Shown here one piece after another: positions 1 to 9,318 of a stretch of DNA of 64,000 bases. Location: the NCBI RefSeq assembly GCF_036906915.1, contig NZ_JBAKHX010000003.1, forward strand, positions 124,001 through 188,000, written 5' to 3'. The notes beneath the pieces were generated by a model, which worked only from the letters and a program-made list of their open reading frames with translations, did no database searches and was not told the DNA's origin. A program made the position numbers and the translations under genes. Position 1 is the stretch's first letter, and each line of letters starts with the position of its first letter. The stretch is from Phytohabitans sp036906915. Its GTDB lineage: Bacteria > Actinomycetota > Actinomycetes > Mycobacteriales > Micromonosporaceae.

Positions 1-14
1 TGTGGGCGGCGCCG

Positions 15-1391
15 GTGTCTGACGCGCCCGCCCCCGCCGCGCCCGAGCCCGGCGGCGTGCCGTCCGCGCCGGCGCCGGGCAACCAGTACGCGCCCAGCCC
101 GTGGCACCCCGCCGCCCACCACCAGCCGGGCTGGCCGGGCAACGCCGGCTACACCCACCCGACCTCCGGCGCCGCCGGCCAGGCCTCCGGGCCGGCGGCG
201 GCCGGGCACGGGCCGGTCCCGCCCGGCTACGGGCCTGCGCCCGCCCACGGTCCGCAGGGTCCACTGCCGCCTGGCCAGCCGCCCATCTGGGCCCAGCAGC
301 CCGGCGCGCACGCCCAGCCGGCAGGCCCCGGCAAGGCCGGCAAGGCGGTGCTGCTCGGCGTCGTCGGGCTGGTACTGATGGCCGGCTCCGGCATCGCGGG
401 TGGCGCGGTGGCGCTCGCGGTCAACGACGGCGGCACGACCACCAAGACGTACACCGCCGCTCCGGTGATCAACTCGGCCGACCTGCCGAAGATCGCTTCC
501 CAGGTGGAAAACAGCGTCGTGTCGATCACCACCAACAACGGCGAGGGCTCCGGCGTGATCCTGAGCGCCGACGGGTACGTCCTGACCAACAACCACGTGG
601 TCGCGAGCGCCAGTGGTGACACGGTCACCGTGGTCTTCGCCAACGGCAAGAACGCCACCGCGAAGATCATCGGCACCGACCCGCGTACCGATCTCGCGGT
701 CGTGAAGGCCGAGGGCGTGTCTGACCTGGCCGCCGCTAAGTTCGGTGACAGCGACGCGATGCAGGTCGGCGACACGGTACTGGCGATCGGCAGCCCGCTT
801 GGCCTGCAGGGCTCGGTGACCGCCGGCATCATCAGCGCCACCGACCGCACGATCCAGACCGGCGGCCAGCAGGAGCAGCAGCCGAACCCGTTCCAGCCGC
901 AGCAGCAGACCACGGTCAGCTCGATCTCCGGCCTGCTCCAGACCGACGCACCGATCAACCCCGGCAACTCTGGCGGCGCGCTCGTCAACACGAACGGCGA
1001 GGTGATCGGCATCAATACCGCGATCGCCACGGCCGGCCAGAGCACGGGCAACATCGGTGTGGGCTTCGCGATCCCGAGCAACCGGGCCAAGGACGTCGCG
1101 GACGCGCTGAAGAACGGCAAGAAGGTCAGCCACCCGTCGCTCGGCGTGAGCGTGGGCACCGCCGAGAACGGCGGCGCGCTGGTCAACTTGGTCAACCCGA
1201 ACACCCCCGCCGCTCAGGCCGGGTTGCAGCAGGGCGACGTGATCACCAAGTTCGGCGACAAGTCGATCAGCGACTCCGACGATCTGGTAGCCGCCGTGCA
1301 GGCCGGCAAGGTCGGTGACCGGGTGACCATCACGTACACCCGAAACGGCGAAGTGAAGACGGCAACCGTGACGCTTGCCGAAGCGTCCTAA
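15..1391 (+). CDS. HtrA/DegP-like S1C serine protease with C-terminal PDZ domain (5' end may be outside window)
   Basis: Membrane-anchored protease expected to degrade or process misfolded proteins outside the cytoplasm. The first ~105 residues are Pro/Gly/Ala/His-rich and presumably cytoplasmic. A hydrophobic segment at ~110-136 follows, then a trypsin-like domain with His194 (TNNHVV), Asp226 (TDLAVV) and Ser319 (GNSGG), and a PDZ domain from ~365 to the end. A Gln/Pro-rich loop (~281-300) lies inside the protease domain. The GTG at 15 gives a typical length of 458 residues, but the frame is open upstream to base 3 and no Shine-Dalgarno site is visible in 14 bases, so the true start may lie upstream. 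Family certain; substrate unknown. Confidence 0.93.
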   Translation: MSDAPAPAAPEPGGVPSAPAPGNQYAPSPWHPAAHHQPGWPGNAGYTHPTSGAAGQASGPAAAGHGPVPPGYGPAPAHGPQGPLPPGQPPIWAQQPGAHAQPAGPGKAGKAVLLGVVGLVLMAGSGIAGGAVALAVNDGGTTTKTYTAAPVINSADLPKIASQVENSVVSITTNNGEGSGVILSADGYVLTNNHVVASASGDTVTVVFANGKNATAKIIGTDPRTDLAVVKAEGVSDLAAAKFGDSDAMQVGDTVLAIGSPLGLQGSVTAGIISATDRTIQTGGQQEQQPNPFQPQQQTTVSSISGLLQTDAPINPGNSGGALVNTNGEVIGINTAIATAGQSTGNIGVGFAIPSNRAKDVADALKNGKKVSHPSLGVSVGTAENGGALVNLVNPNTPAAQAGLQQGDVITKFGDKSISDSDDLVAAVQAGKVGDRVTITYTRNGEVKTATVTLAEAS

Positions 1392-1455
1392 CAACGAGGA
1401 CCCGCACCACGGGCGGGACGGATTCCGCAAAACGGAAGTTCCGCCTCCTCCCCAA

Positions 1456-1503
1456 AGCGGCGGGCGACGTAGACCTAGGGGGTTGGTCACGTCGCCCGCC
1501 GCT
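1456..1503 (+). terminator. Strong hairpin after the HtrA-like gene
   Basis: A perfect 15-bp inverted repeat: AGCGGCGGGCGACGT at 1456-1470 pairs with 1489-1503 around an 18-nt loop. It lies 65 bases after the protease stop. No T-run follows, which is common for actinobacterial terminators. It probably ends the protease transcript and separates it from the next operon. Confidence 0.75.
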
Positions 1504-1671
1504 CTCGTCGTGATTGAACCGTTACCGCCCCCGCATCCGTGACCAACATGAAGGCGCTGCGGGGCGCACATTTAGCACATCGACGATGCAACGCGACCGG
1601 ATCGGGGGTCGCGCTGGTCGATATATGAGCCCTACTCTGCATCCCGCAGCCAGGGGAGGGGCAGGTAAGCG

Positions 1672-4600
1672 GTGACGGTCGTCGAGACCCGCGTAAGTCT
1701 GTGGGAAGCGCTGGCCGGCCGGGCGCCGGGCCAGCCGGCAGGTCCGGTCGATCCGGGTTTGTGGGCCGCTGTTGTCGAGCGGCTCAACCCGGCACGGGCC
1801 CGGCCGGTGCTGCGCCCTGGCGTCGAATCGGTCGAGTTGGTCAACGTGCGCGACGTGCCGTACGTCATGCTCCGATCGCCCGATAGCAGGGGCGGCGCCT
1901 GCTACCTGAGGCTCTCCCCGGAAGAGTGGCGGCTCGCCAGCCTCATGGACGGCACCCGCACCGTCGCACGCCTGGTCGCCGAGTTCGCCCGCATCAGCGG
2001 CCGGCTCGCGCCCGACCAGGTGACCCGCGTCGTCGCCGACCTCGCCGGCAACCGGATGCTCGCCGAGCTGCCGGTCGACGCCTTCCGCCCACTCGAAGCG
2101 GTGACCCGCCACCCCTGGCCGATCCGCCTCGGGCGCGGCCTGCTGGCCGTTGCGCGCGGCCGGCGGATGATCCTCGCCGACATCGACCCCTTGATCGGTT
2201 TCCTCTACCGGGCCGGCGGCCGGCTGCTCTTCACCCGCCCCGCGGCGGTGCTGCTCGGCATCGTCGCCGTCCTCGGCCTCGCCCTCTTCGGCTGGACCTG
2301 GTGGCGCGGCAGCCAGGCGGTCTTCCTCACCGGCGGCTCGTACGCGGCCGGCGCCGCCGTGCTCCTCGCACTCAACGTGCTCGCCCTCGCCTGCCACGAA
2401 CTGGGCCACGCGCTCGCCACGAAACACGCGGGCCGCCGCGTGCCGGCGGCCGGCTTCCTCGTGTACTTCGGCATCCCGTCGATCTTCGTCGACACCACGG
2501 ACGTGTGGATGGCCGGCCGCCGCGCCCGGATGATCACCACCGCGTCCGGCCCGGCCGCCGGGCTCATCCTGGCCGGCCTCGCCCAGATCGTCGGCCTGCT
2601 CGTGCCCGAGGCCGCGCCGTGGGCGTTCAAGCTCGCCTTCGCCTGGTACCTCAACGCACTGTTCAACCTGAACCCGTTCCTCGCGCTCGACGGCTACTAC
2701 CTGCTCATGGACTGGCTGGAGATCGCCAACCTGCGTGCGCGCGGCCTCGCGTACGTGGTCGCCCGGCTGCGCCGCCGCCCGCCCGCCTGGGCGCAACTCG
2801 ACCGGGAAGGCCGGCTCGTCGCCCTGTACGGGATGCTCGCCGTTCTCTGGCTCGTCATCGCCGTCAACCTCGGCTGGCGGATCTGGACCGACCGGGTCGC
2901 CGGCCTGGTCACCGGCCTGTGGCGCACCGGCTGGCCGGCCCGCCTGCTGCTCGCCGCCGTCGTGGCCGGGCTGGCCGCCCCGCTGGTGTACCTCGTCTTC
3001 GGCTGGCTGGGCCGCGGCTGGCGCCGCCTGCGGAGGCGGCTCGAAGAGCAGCGTCGCGGCGCCGACCTGCCCCGCCGGCTGGACGCGCTGCGCGGCTCCA
3101 TCCTCGGCAAGCTCCCCGCCGAGCGCCTGACCGAGCTCGCCACCCACGCCGCCTGGGTGCACCCGCGCACCGGCCAACACCTCGTCTTCGCGGGCTCCGC
3201 GCAAAACTCCGTCTACGTCGTGGTCGACGGCGCGATGGAGGGCCGCCGTCCCGGCGACCCAGCTGGCACGGTGCGCGAGCGCCTCGGCCCCGGCGGCGTC
3301 ATCGGCCTGGCGGCAGCTGTTTCGGGTACGCCGGCAGCGCTCACCTGGCACACCGCCGGCACGACCCTGCTGTCGGTACCCTCGGCGCTGATCGCCTCGG
3401 CGGTCGGCCGGCTGCCCGGCCCGGCGCCCGCCGACCGCGCCGAGGTCGAGTCGCTCTTCGCCGACACGCCCGCCCTCGACGGACTGCCCGCCGAAGACAA
3501 GATCGGCCTGATCGCGCAGGCCCGTCCCACCGCCCTCGAACCGGACGCGCCCGTCGTCCTGCCCGCAGCGCACGCCGCCCTGATCGTCGGCACCGGCACG
3601 GTCACCCTGCCCGACGGCACCGAATTGCGCCGCGGCACCATGATCGGCCCGATGGGGTACCCGGTCGACGAGCCGGTCGCGCACGCCCGCACCCACGTGC
3701 GACTGTGGACCATCCCCGCGGTGTCCGGCCTGCCGTTGCTGCTCGGCGCCTCCCCGGCCCGCGCCGCCGCCGAGCCCGCCGCTTCCGCCGGCCCCCGCCG
3801 CGCCCCCACCGTCGGCGTACACCCGGGCGCCGACTACCCGCCGCTGGCCAGCCCGCCCGGACCGCCGCCGGAGGTCGACGACGAGGTCGACAAGCGGTTC
3901 GAGCGCCACCTCTGGTGGCTGGTGCTGCTGCTGGCCCTGCTCGCCATCACCACCGGCGTGGCCAACCTCATCCCCGGCCCCGCCTGGGCCGAGATGCCCG
4001 GCGACAAGGCGCTGCTCACCGCCGACCGGGGCCGCGTCGTGGCCACGCTCGACGGGCGCACCGTCGAGTTGACCCCCGGCGATCGGCTGTACGTCGCCGA
4101 GGGCAGCAACATCCAGGTGCGCACCAAGTCGACCGGCCGGTTGACGTTCCGCGGCGGTGGGGCCCTCATCCTGTGCGCGCAGAGCCGCCTCGCGGTGGGT
4201 ACGTTGTGGAGCAACGGCACCCGGACCGCCGCGCCCAACGGGGTTCTCACCCTCGACAGTGGACGCGTCCTCGCCGACACGGCGTCGACCAGCGGCGCGT
4301 TCCGCGACCTGGCGCTGAGCGTGCGCACCGGCAACAGCACAGTCACCAACCGCGGTGCGGCGTGGTTCGCCACGAACGGTGGCGCGGCCGAGGTGTCCAA
4401 CGGCGAGGTGCGGGTCGACGGCGCCCGTCAGCGCGAAACGAACACCCCGCTGACCTGCGGCGACGGCGTCGTCGTGTCGCCGCCCGCCGGCACCCCGTCC
4501 GACAGCCCGTCGCCGTCGGAGCAGCCCAGCGCCACCCCGACGCCCACACCGACGCCGACTCCGACCGCGTCACCGACCGAGGCGCCCGACGACCCGGCCG

Positions 4601-5061
4601 TCCCGGAGGACCCCGCCGACCCCACCACCGCCGCTCCCACCACCGCCGCTCCCACCACCCCCGGCCGAACCACGCCGGCCCCCAACCCGACACCCACGAC
4701 GCGCACGCCGCCCCCGACGACACCGGCACCGACCTCCGCGTCGCCGACGCCGTCGCCGGACGACACGACGCCTCCGGACATCACCATCACGGACACCGGC
4801 TGTGGCGACGGCATCGTTTCCGTCTTCGGCGAGGTGAGCGACGACGTCACAGCGGCGGATGCAGTCACGCTGTCGCCGGCGTGGAGCGCTGGTGAGGCAT
4901 CCAACGTGCCGTTTGGTGTGACGAGAAGGGCCGGGGCTTTCCAGGGCACCTTTCAGGACCCCGGCACCGCTGTCGTATTGATTACCGTGACCGCGACCGA
5001 CGGAGCGAGGAACTCGGCCTCCGACCAGGTCAGGGTCGTTTGTGGTGAGGTTATTGGCTAA
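1672..5061 (+). CDS. PqqD-like / M50 membrane metalloprotease with cyclic-nucleotide-binding-like and FecR-like domains
   Basis: A 1129-residue mosaic. Residues ~45-140 look PqqD-like (a peptide-binding fold used in RiPP systems). Residues ~190-450 are a polytopic M50 (site-2-protease-like) domain with HELGH at 242-246 and the third zinc ligand in NPFLALDG (Asp340). Two regions at ~480-700 resemble cyclic-nucleotide-binding domains. A further membrane segment (~748-768) is followed by a FecR-like domain (~785-940), a Thr/Pro/Ser-rich stalk (~940-1040) and a small Cys-containing beta domain at the C-terminus. M50 proteases with PqqD parts resemble the 'putative peptide zinc metalloprotease' group. 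The two genes downstream follow at 11 and 27 bases, suggesting an operon. The GTG start at 1672 follows GGGGAGGGG. Confidence 0.85.
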   Translation: MTVVETRVSLWEALAGRAPGQPAGPVDPGLWAAVVERLNPARARPVLRPGVESVELVNVRDVPYVMLRSPDSRGGACYLRLSPEEWRLASLMDGTRTVARLVAEFARISGRLAPDQVTRVVADLAGNRMLAELPVDAFRPLEAVTRHPWPIRLGRGLLAVARGRRMILADIDPLIGFLYRAGGRLLFTRPAAVLLGIVAVLGLALFGWTWWRGSQAVFLTGGSYAAGAAVLLALNVLALACHELGHALATKHAGRRVPAAGFLVYFGIPSIFVDTTDVWMAGRRARMITTASGPAAGLILAGLAQIVGLLVPEAAPWAFKLAFAWYLNALFNLNPFLALDGYYLLMDWLEIANLRARGLAYVVARLRRRPPAWAQLDREGRLVALYGMLAVLWLVIAVNLGWRIWTDRVAGLVTGLWRTGWPARLLLAAVVAGLAAPLVYLVFGWLGRGWRRLRRRLEEQRRGADLPRRLDALRGSILGKLPAERLTELATHAAWVHPRTGQHLVFAGSAQNSVYVVVDGAMEGRRPGDPAGTVRERLGPGGVIGLAAAVSGTPAALTWHTAGTTLLSVPSALIASAVGRLPGPAPADRAEVESLFADTPALDGLPAEDKIGLIAQARPTALEPDAPVVLPAAHAALIVGTGTVTLPDGTELRRGTMIGPMGYPVDEPVAHARTHVRLWTIPAVSGLPLLLGASPARAAAEPAASAGPRRAPTVGVHPGADYPPLASPPGPPPEVDDEVDKRFERHLWWLVLLLALLAITTGVANLIPGPAWAEMPGDKALLTADRGRVVATLDGRTVELTPGDRLYVAEGSNIQVRTKSTGRLTFRGGGALILCAQSRLAVGTLWSNGTRTAAPNGVLTLDSGRVLADTASTSGAFRDLALSVRTGNSTVTNRGAAWFATNGGAAEVSNGEVRVDGARQRETNTPLTCGDGVVVSPPAGTPSDSPSPSEQPSATPTPTPTPTPTASPTEAPDDPAVPEDPADPTTAAPTTAAPTTPGRTTPAPNPTPTTRTPPPTTPAPTSASPTPSPDDTTPPDITITDTGCGDGIVSVFGEVSDDVTAADAVTLSPAWSAGEASNVPFGVTRRAGAFQGTFQDPGTAVVLITVTATDGARNSASDQVRVVCGEVIG

Positions 5062-5072
5062 GGGAGATTCGG

Positions 5073-5288
5073 GTGCTGTGTTGGTTTTGTCCTAAGGCGG
5101 CGCGCGGGGGGTGCCGCTTCTGCGGGCGGGGCGTCTGCGAAGACCACGCGCGCTTCGGGCCGTACCTTCTTGAGGTGCACCGGTCCGAGACGCGCAACCG
5201 GGCCGAGGGCCTGGTGGTCGAAGACGCCCTCCAGTGCGGCACGTGCCGTCCCCGCCCACAGCCGGTACCCATGCCGGAGCTGGACTGA
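5073..5288 (+). CDS. Small zinc-finger (DUF2180/B-box-like) protein
   Basis: A 71-residue cytoplasmic protein with CWFC, CRFCGRGVCEDH near the N-terminus and a late CGTC, so three Cys pairs plus His fit one or two zinc sites. The GTG start at 5073 sits behind GGGAG at 5062-5066, only 11 bases after the metalloprotease stop, so it is almost certainly co-transcribed. The pattern resembles DUF2180 or B-box-like zinc fingers, but I cannot assign a partner. Function unknown; a role as adaptor to the membrane metalloprotease is inference from position only. Confidence 0.75.
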   Translation: MLCWFCPKAARGGCRFCGRGVCEDHARFGPYLLEVHRSETRNRAEGLVVEDALQCGTCRPRPQPVPMPELD

Positions 5289-5315
5289 CAGGTCTGCCAC
5301 CCAGAGGGGGCGATC

Positions 5316-6305
5316 ATGAGTGACTTCGACGACGTGCTGGAGCGGCTCGTTACCGATCCGGCTTTCGCGGCGGCGCTCGCCGCCGATCCGGCGGCCGTGC
5401 TGGCCGGGTACCAGCTGGAGCCGGACGAGATCGACCTGCTGTGCAGCCAGGTGAGCGCTGATACGGGCGGGCAGACGGCGGTGGAGGTCCGCGCCAACCA
5501 GTCGAGCCTGTTCGGCATGCTCTCGCCGATCGTCGGGGCGGTGGGCGGCCTGCCGGGCATCGGCGACTCGTTCGCCGACGCGACCTCGCGGCCGGCCCCC
5601 GAGCCGACCGCACCCCTGCCGCAGCCCGGCGGCCTTGCCCCACCGGGGGAGGGCATCGGCGTGCCCGGTTACCGGGAGGGCTTCGGCGCTCCGTCTGGCC
5701 AGGGCGGCTTCGGTGCGGCGTACTACCAAGGCTTCGGCCCCGCCACCGGCCCTGCTGGCGCCGCCGGAGCCGCGACGGGCGGAGGCGAGGCCGGCTTCGG
5801 CGCCGCACCCACCCACGGCGGGGGCGCAGGTGGGCCCGAGCCGGTTGCGGGCTTCGGCTCGGCTGGGCCCGGCCACGACGTCGGTGGGACCGCGATCGGC
5901 GCTGGCTTCGGCCCGCCCGTGCCTGGCCACGGCGCAAGTGGGTCCGCACCAGGCGGCGGGCTCGCGGGGCTCGGGGAGGCGATCGGTGAGCGCGTGCAAG
6001 GCGGCGGCGACAGTCGCTGGCTGGCGCCGCCCGAGGGGTACCGCACCGATGTGGACATGGACGGCGACGGCACTGACGACGAGTACATCCTGCGCGGCCG
6101 GCGGGACCGCGGGGTCGACATTCTCGTGGACTCCAACCGCGACGGTCGGGTCGACATCATCGGCCACGACGACGACGCGGACGGCCTGGTGGAATCGGCG
6201 GACTACGACAAGAACCGCGACGGCACGTTCGAGAAGCACATGTACGACGACAACGACGACGGCTGGCTAGACCGCACCGTCATCGACCGCCGACCATCCG
6301 CTTAG
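5316..6305 (+). CDS. Os1348/NHLP-like protein with Gly-rich repeats and acidic calcium-binding-like tail
   Basis: A 329-residue protein with three parts. Residues ~1-60 (MSDFDDVLERLVTDPAFAAA onward) resemble the Os1348-type nitrile-hydratase-leader-peptide clan found as RiPP precursor leaders. The middle (~90-230) is Gly/Ala/Pro-rich with recurring GFG/AGFG motifs. The last ~80 residues carry repeated DxDxDG-type loops (DMDGDGTDD, DSNRDGRVD, DKNRDGT, DDNDDG), like thrombospondin type 3 or EF-hand calcium-binding repeats. No signal peptide is seen. ATG at 5316 follows GAGGGGG with good spacing. It is the last gene of the metalloprotease operon, so it may be that protease's substrate or partner (inference). 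Confidence 0.8.
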   Translation: MSDFDDVLERLVTDPAFAAALAADPAAVLAGYQLEPDEIDLLCSQVSADTGGQTAVEVRANQSSLFGMLSPIVGAVGGLPGIGDSFADATSRPAPEPTAPLPQPGGLAPPGEGIGVPGYREGFGAPSGQGGFGAAYYQGFGPATGPAGAAGAATGGGEAGFGAAPTHGGGAGGPEPVAGFGSAGPGHDVGGTAIGAGFGPPVPGHGASGSAPGGGLAGLGEAIGERVQGGGDSRWLAPPEGYRTDVDMDGDGTDDEYILRGRRDRGVDILVDSNRDGRVDIIGHDDDADGLVESADYDKNRDGTFEKHMYDDNDDGWLDRTVIDRRPSA

Positions 6306-6441
6306 ACGTCCTGGTCTGGAGCGCAAATTGCAGAATGCGTGACGGTGTGTTACCGCCGAGCGCGTGCGGTGTGCCGTCCGGCGCGTGAGGGGTGGTGTCA
6401 GGGCCATCAGGGATCGACGATGTCCCCAGGAGGTGGTCCCC

Positions 6442-7752
6442 GTGGTCGCCATCGCCACCGACCGGCTGACGAAGGTCTTTCCCGATGGCACGGTCGCGGT
6501 CGACGAGGTCAGCATCGAGGTGGCCTCGGGCGAGTTTCTCGTGCTGCTCGGCCCGACGGGGTGCGGCAAGTCGACGATGCTTCGGCTGGTCGCGGGGCTG
6601 GAGCAGGAGACCAGCGGCCACGTGCTCATCGACGGCCGGGTGGTCGATGACCTCACCGCCCGGGAGCGCCGGGTCGCGATGGTCTTCCAGGACTACGCCC
6701 TCTATCCACATCTGACGGTGGCGCAGAACATCGCCTTTCCGCTGCGTGTGGCGCACGGCTTCACGGGCGACGTGAACGCCCGGGTCGCCGAGGTGGCCGA
6801 TCACCTGGGCATCAGGACGCTCGTGCACCGCCTGCCCGGGCACCTGTCGGGTGGTGAGCGGCAGCGGGTGGCGATGGCGCGTGCGATCGTCCGCAAGCCG
6901 CAGGTGTTCCTCCTCGACGAGCCGCTGTCCAACCTCGACGCCGGCCTGCGCGCCGAGCTGCGTACGGATGTGGCCGCGCTGGCTCGCCGGCTGGGTGTGA
7001 CCACGCTCTATGTGACGCACGACCAGACCGAGGCGCTGACGATGGCCGACCGGGTGGCGGTACTGCGCCGGGGCGTACTGCAGCAGATCGGTCCGCCCGC
7101 CGAGGTGTACAGCGATCCGGCGACCCTTTTCGTCGCGGCCTTCCTGGGTACGCCCCGCACCAACCTGTTGCAGGGCGCGATCTACGTGGACGGTGACCGC
7201 ACGGTGATCGACGTCGGCTCGCAGGTGCTGGAGGTGCCGCCGTCCGACGCGCTCGCCGAGCACCACAACGATCGGGTCACCGTGGCGGTGCGAGCCGACG
7301 CCCTGCGCCCCGTGCCGGACGGCGCCGCGGTCGGGCCGGTGCTGCGCGGCTCGGTGCGCATTGTGGAAAACCTCGGCCACGAGGCCCTCGTGCACCTCGA
7401 CACCGGCATCGTGCCCACCTCGCCGGCCGAGTCGCGGCTGGAACTGCCGGACACCGGCCAGCACCTCGCCGACGTGGTCGCGGAGGACCCGCCGGCGGGC
7501 CACCCGTTCCGGCACACGCTGGCCCGGATGATCCCGCATGGCAGGCCGGCGGCCCAGCCCGCGACCGCGCGCACCCAGTACGGCTTCTACCCGGTCTACG
7601 ACCCGGAGCTGGACGAGCCGCCACCGCTCGGCGACGTGGTGGTCCGCGTACCGGCGCCGGTGCTGCCGCGCCGGGGTGAGCCCATGACGGTCGAGGTCGA
7701 CCTCGCCAAGCTGCTCCTCTTCGACCGCGCCGGCGACCGCATCAGGCCGTAG
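6442..7752 (+). CDS. Carbohydrate ABC importer ATP-binding protein (MalK/UgpC/MsiK type)
   Basis: A 436-residue cytoplasmic ATPase with Walker A GPTGCGKST (37-45), signature LSGGE (~136-140), Walker B VFLLDEP (~156-162) and a switch His in VTHDQTEALTMAD, followed by MalK-like TOBE regulatory domains. The C-terminal region is longer than usual, with an extra ~100-residue stretch. The start is GTG 6442, seven bases after a perfect AGGAGGT (6428-6434); an in-frame upstream extension exists but lacks a ribosome site. No permease or binding protein adjoins it, so it may be a shared ATPase serving several sugar importers, as MsiK does in streptomycetes (inference). Confidence 0.9.
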   Translation: MVAIATDRLTKVFPDGTVAVDEVSIEVASGEFLVLLGPTGCGKSTMLRLVAGLEQETSGHVLIDGRVVDDLTARERRVAMVFQDYALYPHLTVAQNIAFPLRVAHGFTGDVNARVAEVADHLGIRTLVHRLPGHLSGGERQRVAMARAIVRKPQVFLLDEPLSNLDAGLRAELRTDVAALARRLGVTTLYVTHDQTEALTMADRVAVLRRGVLQQIGPPAEVYSDPATLFVAAFLGTPRTNLLQGAIYVDGDRTVIDVGSQVLEVPPSDALAEHHNDRVTVAVRADALRPVPDGAAVGPVLRGSVRIVENLGHEALVHLDTGIVPTSPAESRLELPDTGQHLADVVAEDPPAGHPFRHTLARMIPHGRPAAQPATARTQYGFYPVYDPELDEPPPLGDVVVRVPAPVLPRRGEPMTVEVDLAKLLLFDRAGDRIRP

Positions 7753-7775
7753 AGCCTGTGCCGAATTGGGTGGCC

Positions 7776-9245
7776 CTAGACGGCGGTCGATAGGCGTTCC
7801 AGGGCGGCGTCGAGTAGGTCGGCGTACTCGTCGTCGATCGAACCCTCCAGCGCGCGTTGGGCGACCTTTCGGCGCAGGTCGTTCACCGGGCCGGCGAGGT
7901 CCGTCGGTCCGCTGGCCAGGCGGGCCTCGATGTTCTTCACGAGATTGCGCAGATCCTGGCCGGCGTCCCGGCGGATCGCGCCCTCGTTGAGGCCGTCGGT
8001 GATGAGTTGGTCGACGGTGCGCACGGCTTCGCGCACTGTCGGCCGCGCCGCCGCCGTCGGCGACGACGGCGCCTGCCGCGATGGCGGCGCCGCGGGCGCG
8101 GGCGCCGTTGCGGCCGCGGTGGTGGGGCTGGGTGCGGACGGCATGGTCGCCCCCGTGCCCGTGCCCATCGGCGGCTCCGTCGCGGTCATCGTTCGCGGCG
8201 CTGACTCCGGCCGTCCGAGGTTCAGCCCGAAGAGTACGGCGGCAGCCAGTGCGACCGCTGACGCGGCTACCGCGACGACGATCCGAGTGCGGCGGGACCG
8301 GGGCCCTGGAGCCGGGGCGGGGGACGGCTCCGGGGCGGCCGGTGGTGTCGGCGGCGGCACTTGGACGGTCGGTAACGTGACGGTGGGCGACAGCATCGTC
8401 GCGGCTTGTGGGTCGGAGGGGAGGAGCTGGTCGCGCAGCACCTCACCGACCTGCCGGGCGGCGGGCCGGTCGCGCGGGTTGCGGGAGAGGCAGCGAAAGC
8501 AGACGTCGGCGACTGGTGGCGGCAGGCCGGGCACCGCCAGCCTGGGGATCTGCTCGTCTTCGAGCGCGACCGTCAGCTCTTCCCAGGTGTCGGCCGGATA
8601 CGGCGGGTGGCCGGTCAGGGTCTCGAAGAGCAGCACGCCAAGCGAGTACGTGTCGGTGGCGGGCTGGGCGGGGGTGCCGTCGAGCCGTTCGGGCGCCACG
8701 TACGCCGGCGTGCCGAACGTGTCGCCCTCCTCGTCTTCGTCGGGGGCGCCGACATGTGTGGCGATGCCGAAGTCGAGCACCTTGGCACCGGTGGCGGTCA
8801 TCATTATGTTGGCGGGCGTGACGTCGCGGTGCACGATGCCGAGCCGGTGCGCGGCGGCGAGCGCCTCGGCGACCTGTGCGCAGATCTCGACCGCCTCCGG
8901 CCACGGCAGGGGCCCTTCGGAGAGCCGAGAGTCCAGCTCGTCGCCGGAGAGCAGCTCCATCACCACGAACGCCGTGACGGTGCCGTCCGGGGCCACCTGC
9001 TCCCCGTAGTCGTGCACCGCCGTCACGTGCGGGTGCACGAGCTGGGCGGCCGAGCGCGCCTCCTCCCGCACCATGTCGCGGAACTTGGCGTCCGCGGCGA
9101 GTGACGGCGCGAGCACCTTGACGGCGACCACCCGGTCGAGCACCTCGTCGCGAGCGCGCCAGATGACCGACATCCCACCCGCGCCGATGTTGTCGATGAG
9201 GCGGTACCTGCGGGCGAGCAGGCCGCCCGACTTGAGCGTTGGCAT
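7776..9245 (-). CDS. Membrane Ser/Thr protein kinase, PknB-like
   Basis: 489 residues. The kinase domain (~14-275) has the glycine loop IGAGGMSV (20-27), Lys43 in VAVKVL, the catalytic loop HRDVTPANIM and the DFG motif. The usual Lys of HRDxKxxN is Thr here, a variant that should be noted when testing activity. A Pro-rich linker leads to one membrane segment (~318-340), and the extracytoplasmic C-terminus ends in a ~85-residue predicted helical domain (DQLITDGLNEG to the end), without PASTA repeats. It is convergent with the ABC ATPase and divergent from the patatin gene. It probably senses an outside signal and phosphorylates cytoplasmic targets. Confidence 0.93.
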   Translation of the reverse strand: MPTLKSGGLLARRYRLIDNIGAGGMSVIWRARDEVLDRVVAVKVLAPSLAADAKFRDMVREEARSAAQLVHPHVTAVHDYGEQVAPDGTVTAFVVMELLSGDELDSRLSEGPLPWPEAVEICAQVAEALAAAHRLGIVHRDVTPANIMMTATGAKVLDFGIATHVGAPDEDEEGDTFGTPAYVAPERLDGTPAQPATDTYSLGVLLFETLTGHPPYPADTWEELTVALEDEQIPRLAVPGLPPPVADVCFRCLSRNPRDRPAARQVGEVLRDQLLPSDPQAATMLSPTVTLPTVQVPPPTPPAAPEPSPAPAPGPRSRRTRIVVAVAASAVALAAAVLFGLNLGRPESAPRTMTATEPPMGTGTGATMPSAPSPTTAAATAPAPAAPPSRQAPSSPTAAARPTVREAVRTVDQLITDGLNEGAIRRDAGQDLRNLVKNIEARLASGPTDLAGPVNDLRRKVAQRALEGSIDDEYADLLDAALERLSTAV

Positions 9246-9318
9246 TTTGTGGTCGCACCTGCCTGGGAGTGGAAGGTCGTATCAGGCTCCGCGAATCGGG
9301 TCGTCCTGTCAACGTGGT

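Noticed and set aside
1522..3909. A 795-codon minus-strand frame opposite the M50 protease gene
   Set aside because: Composition typical of the complement of a GC-rich gene, no domain visible, while the plus strand carries a clear zinc protease.
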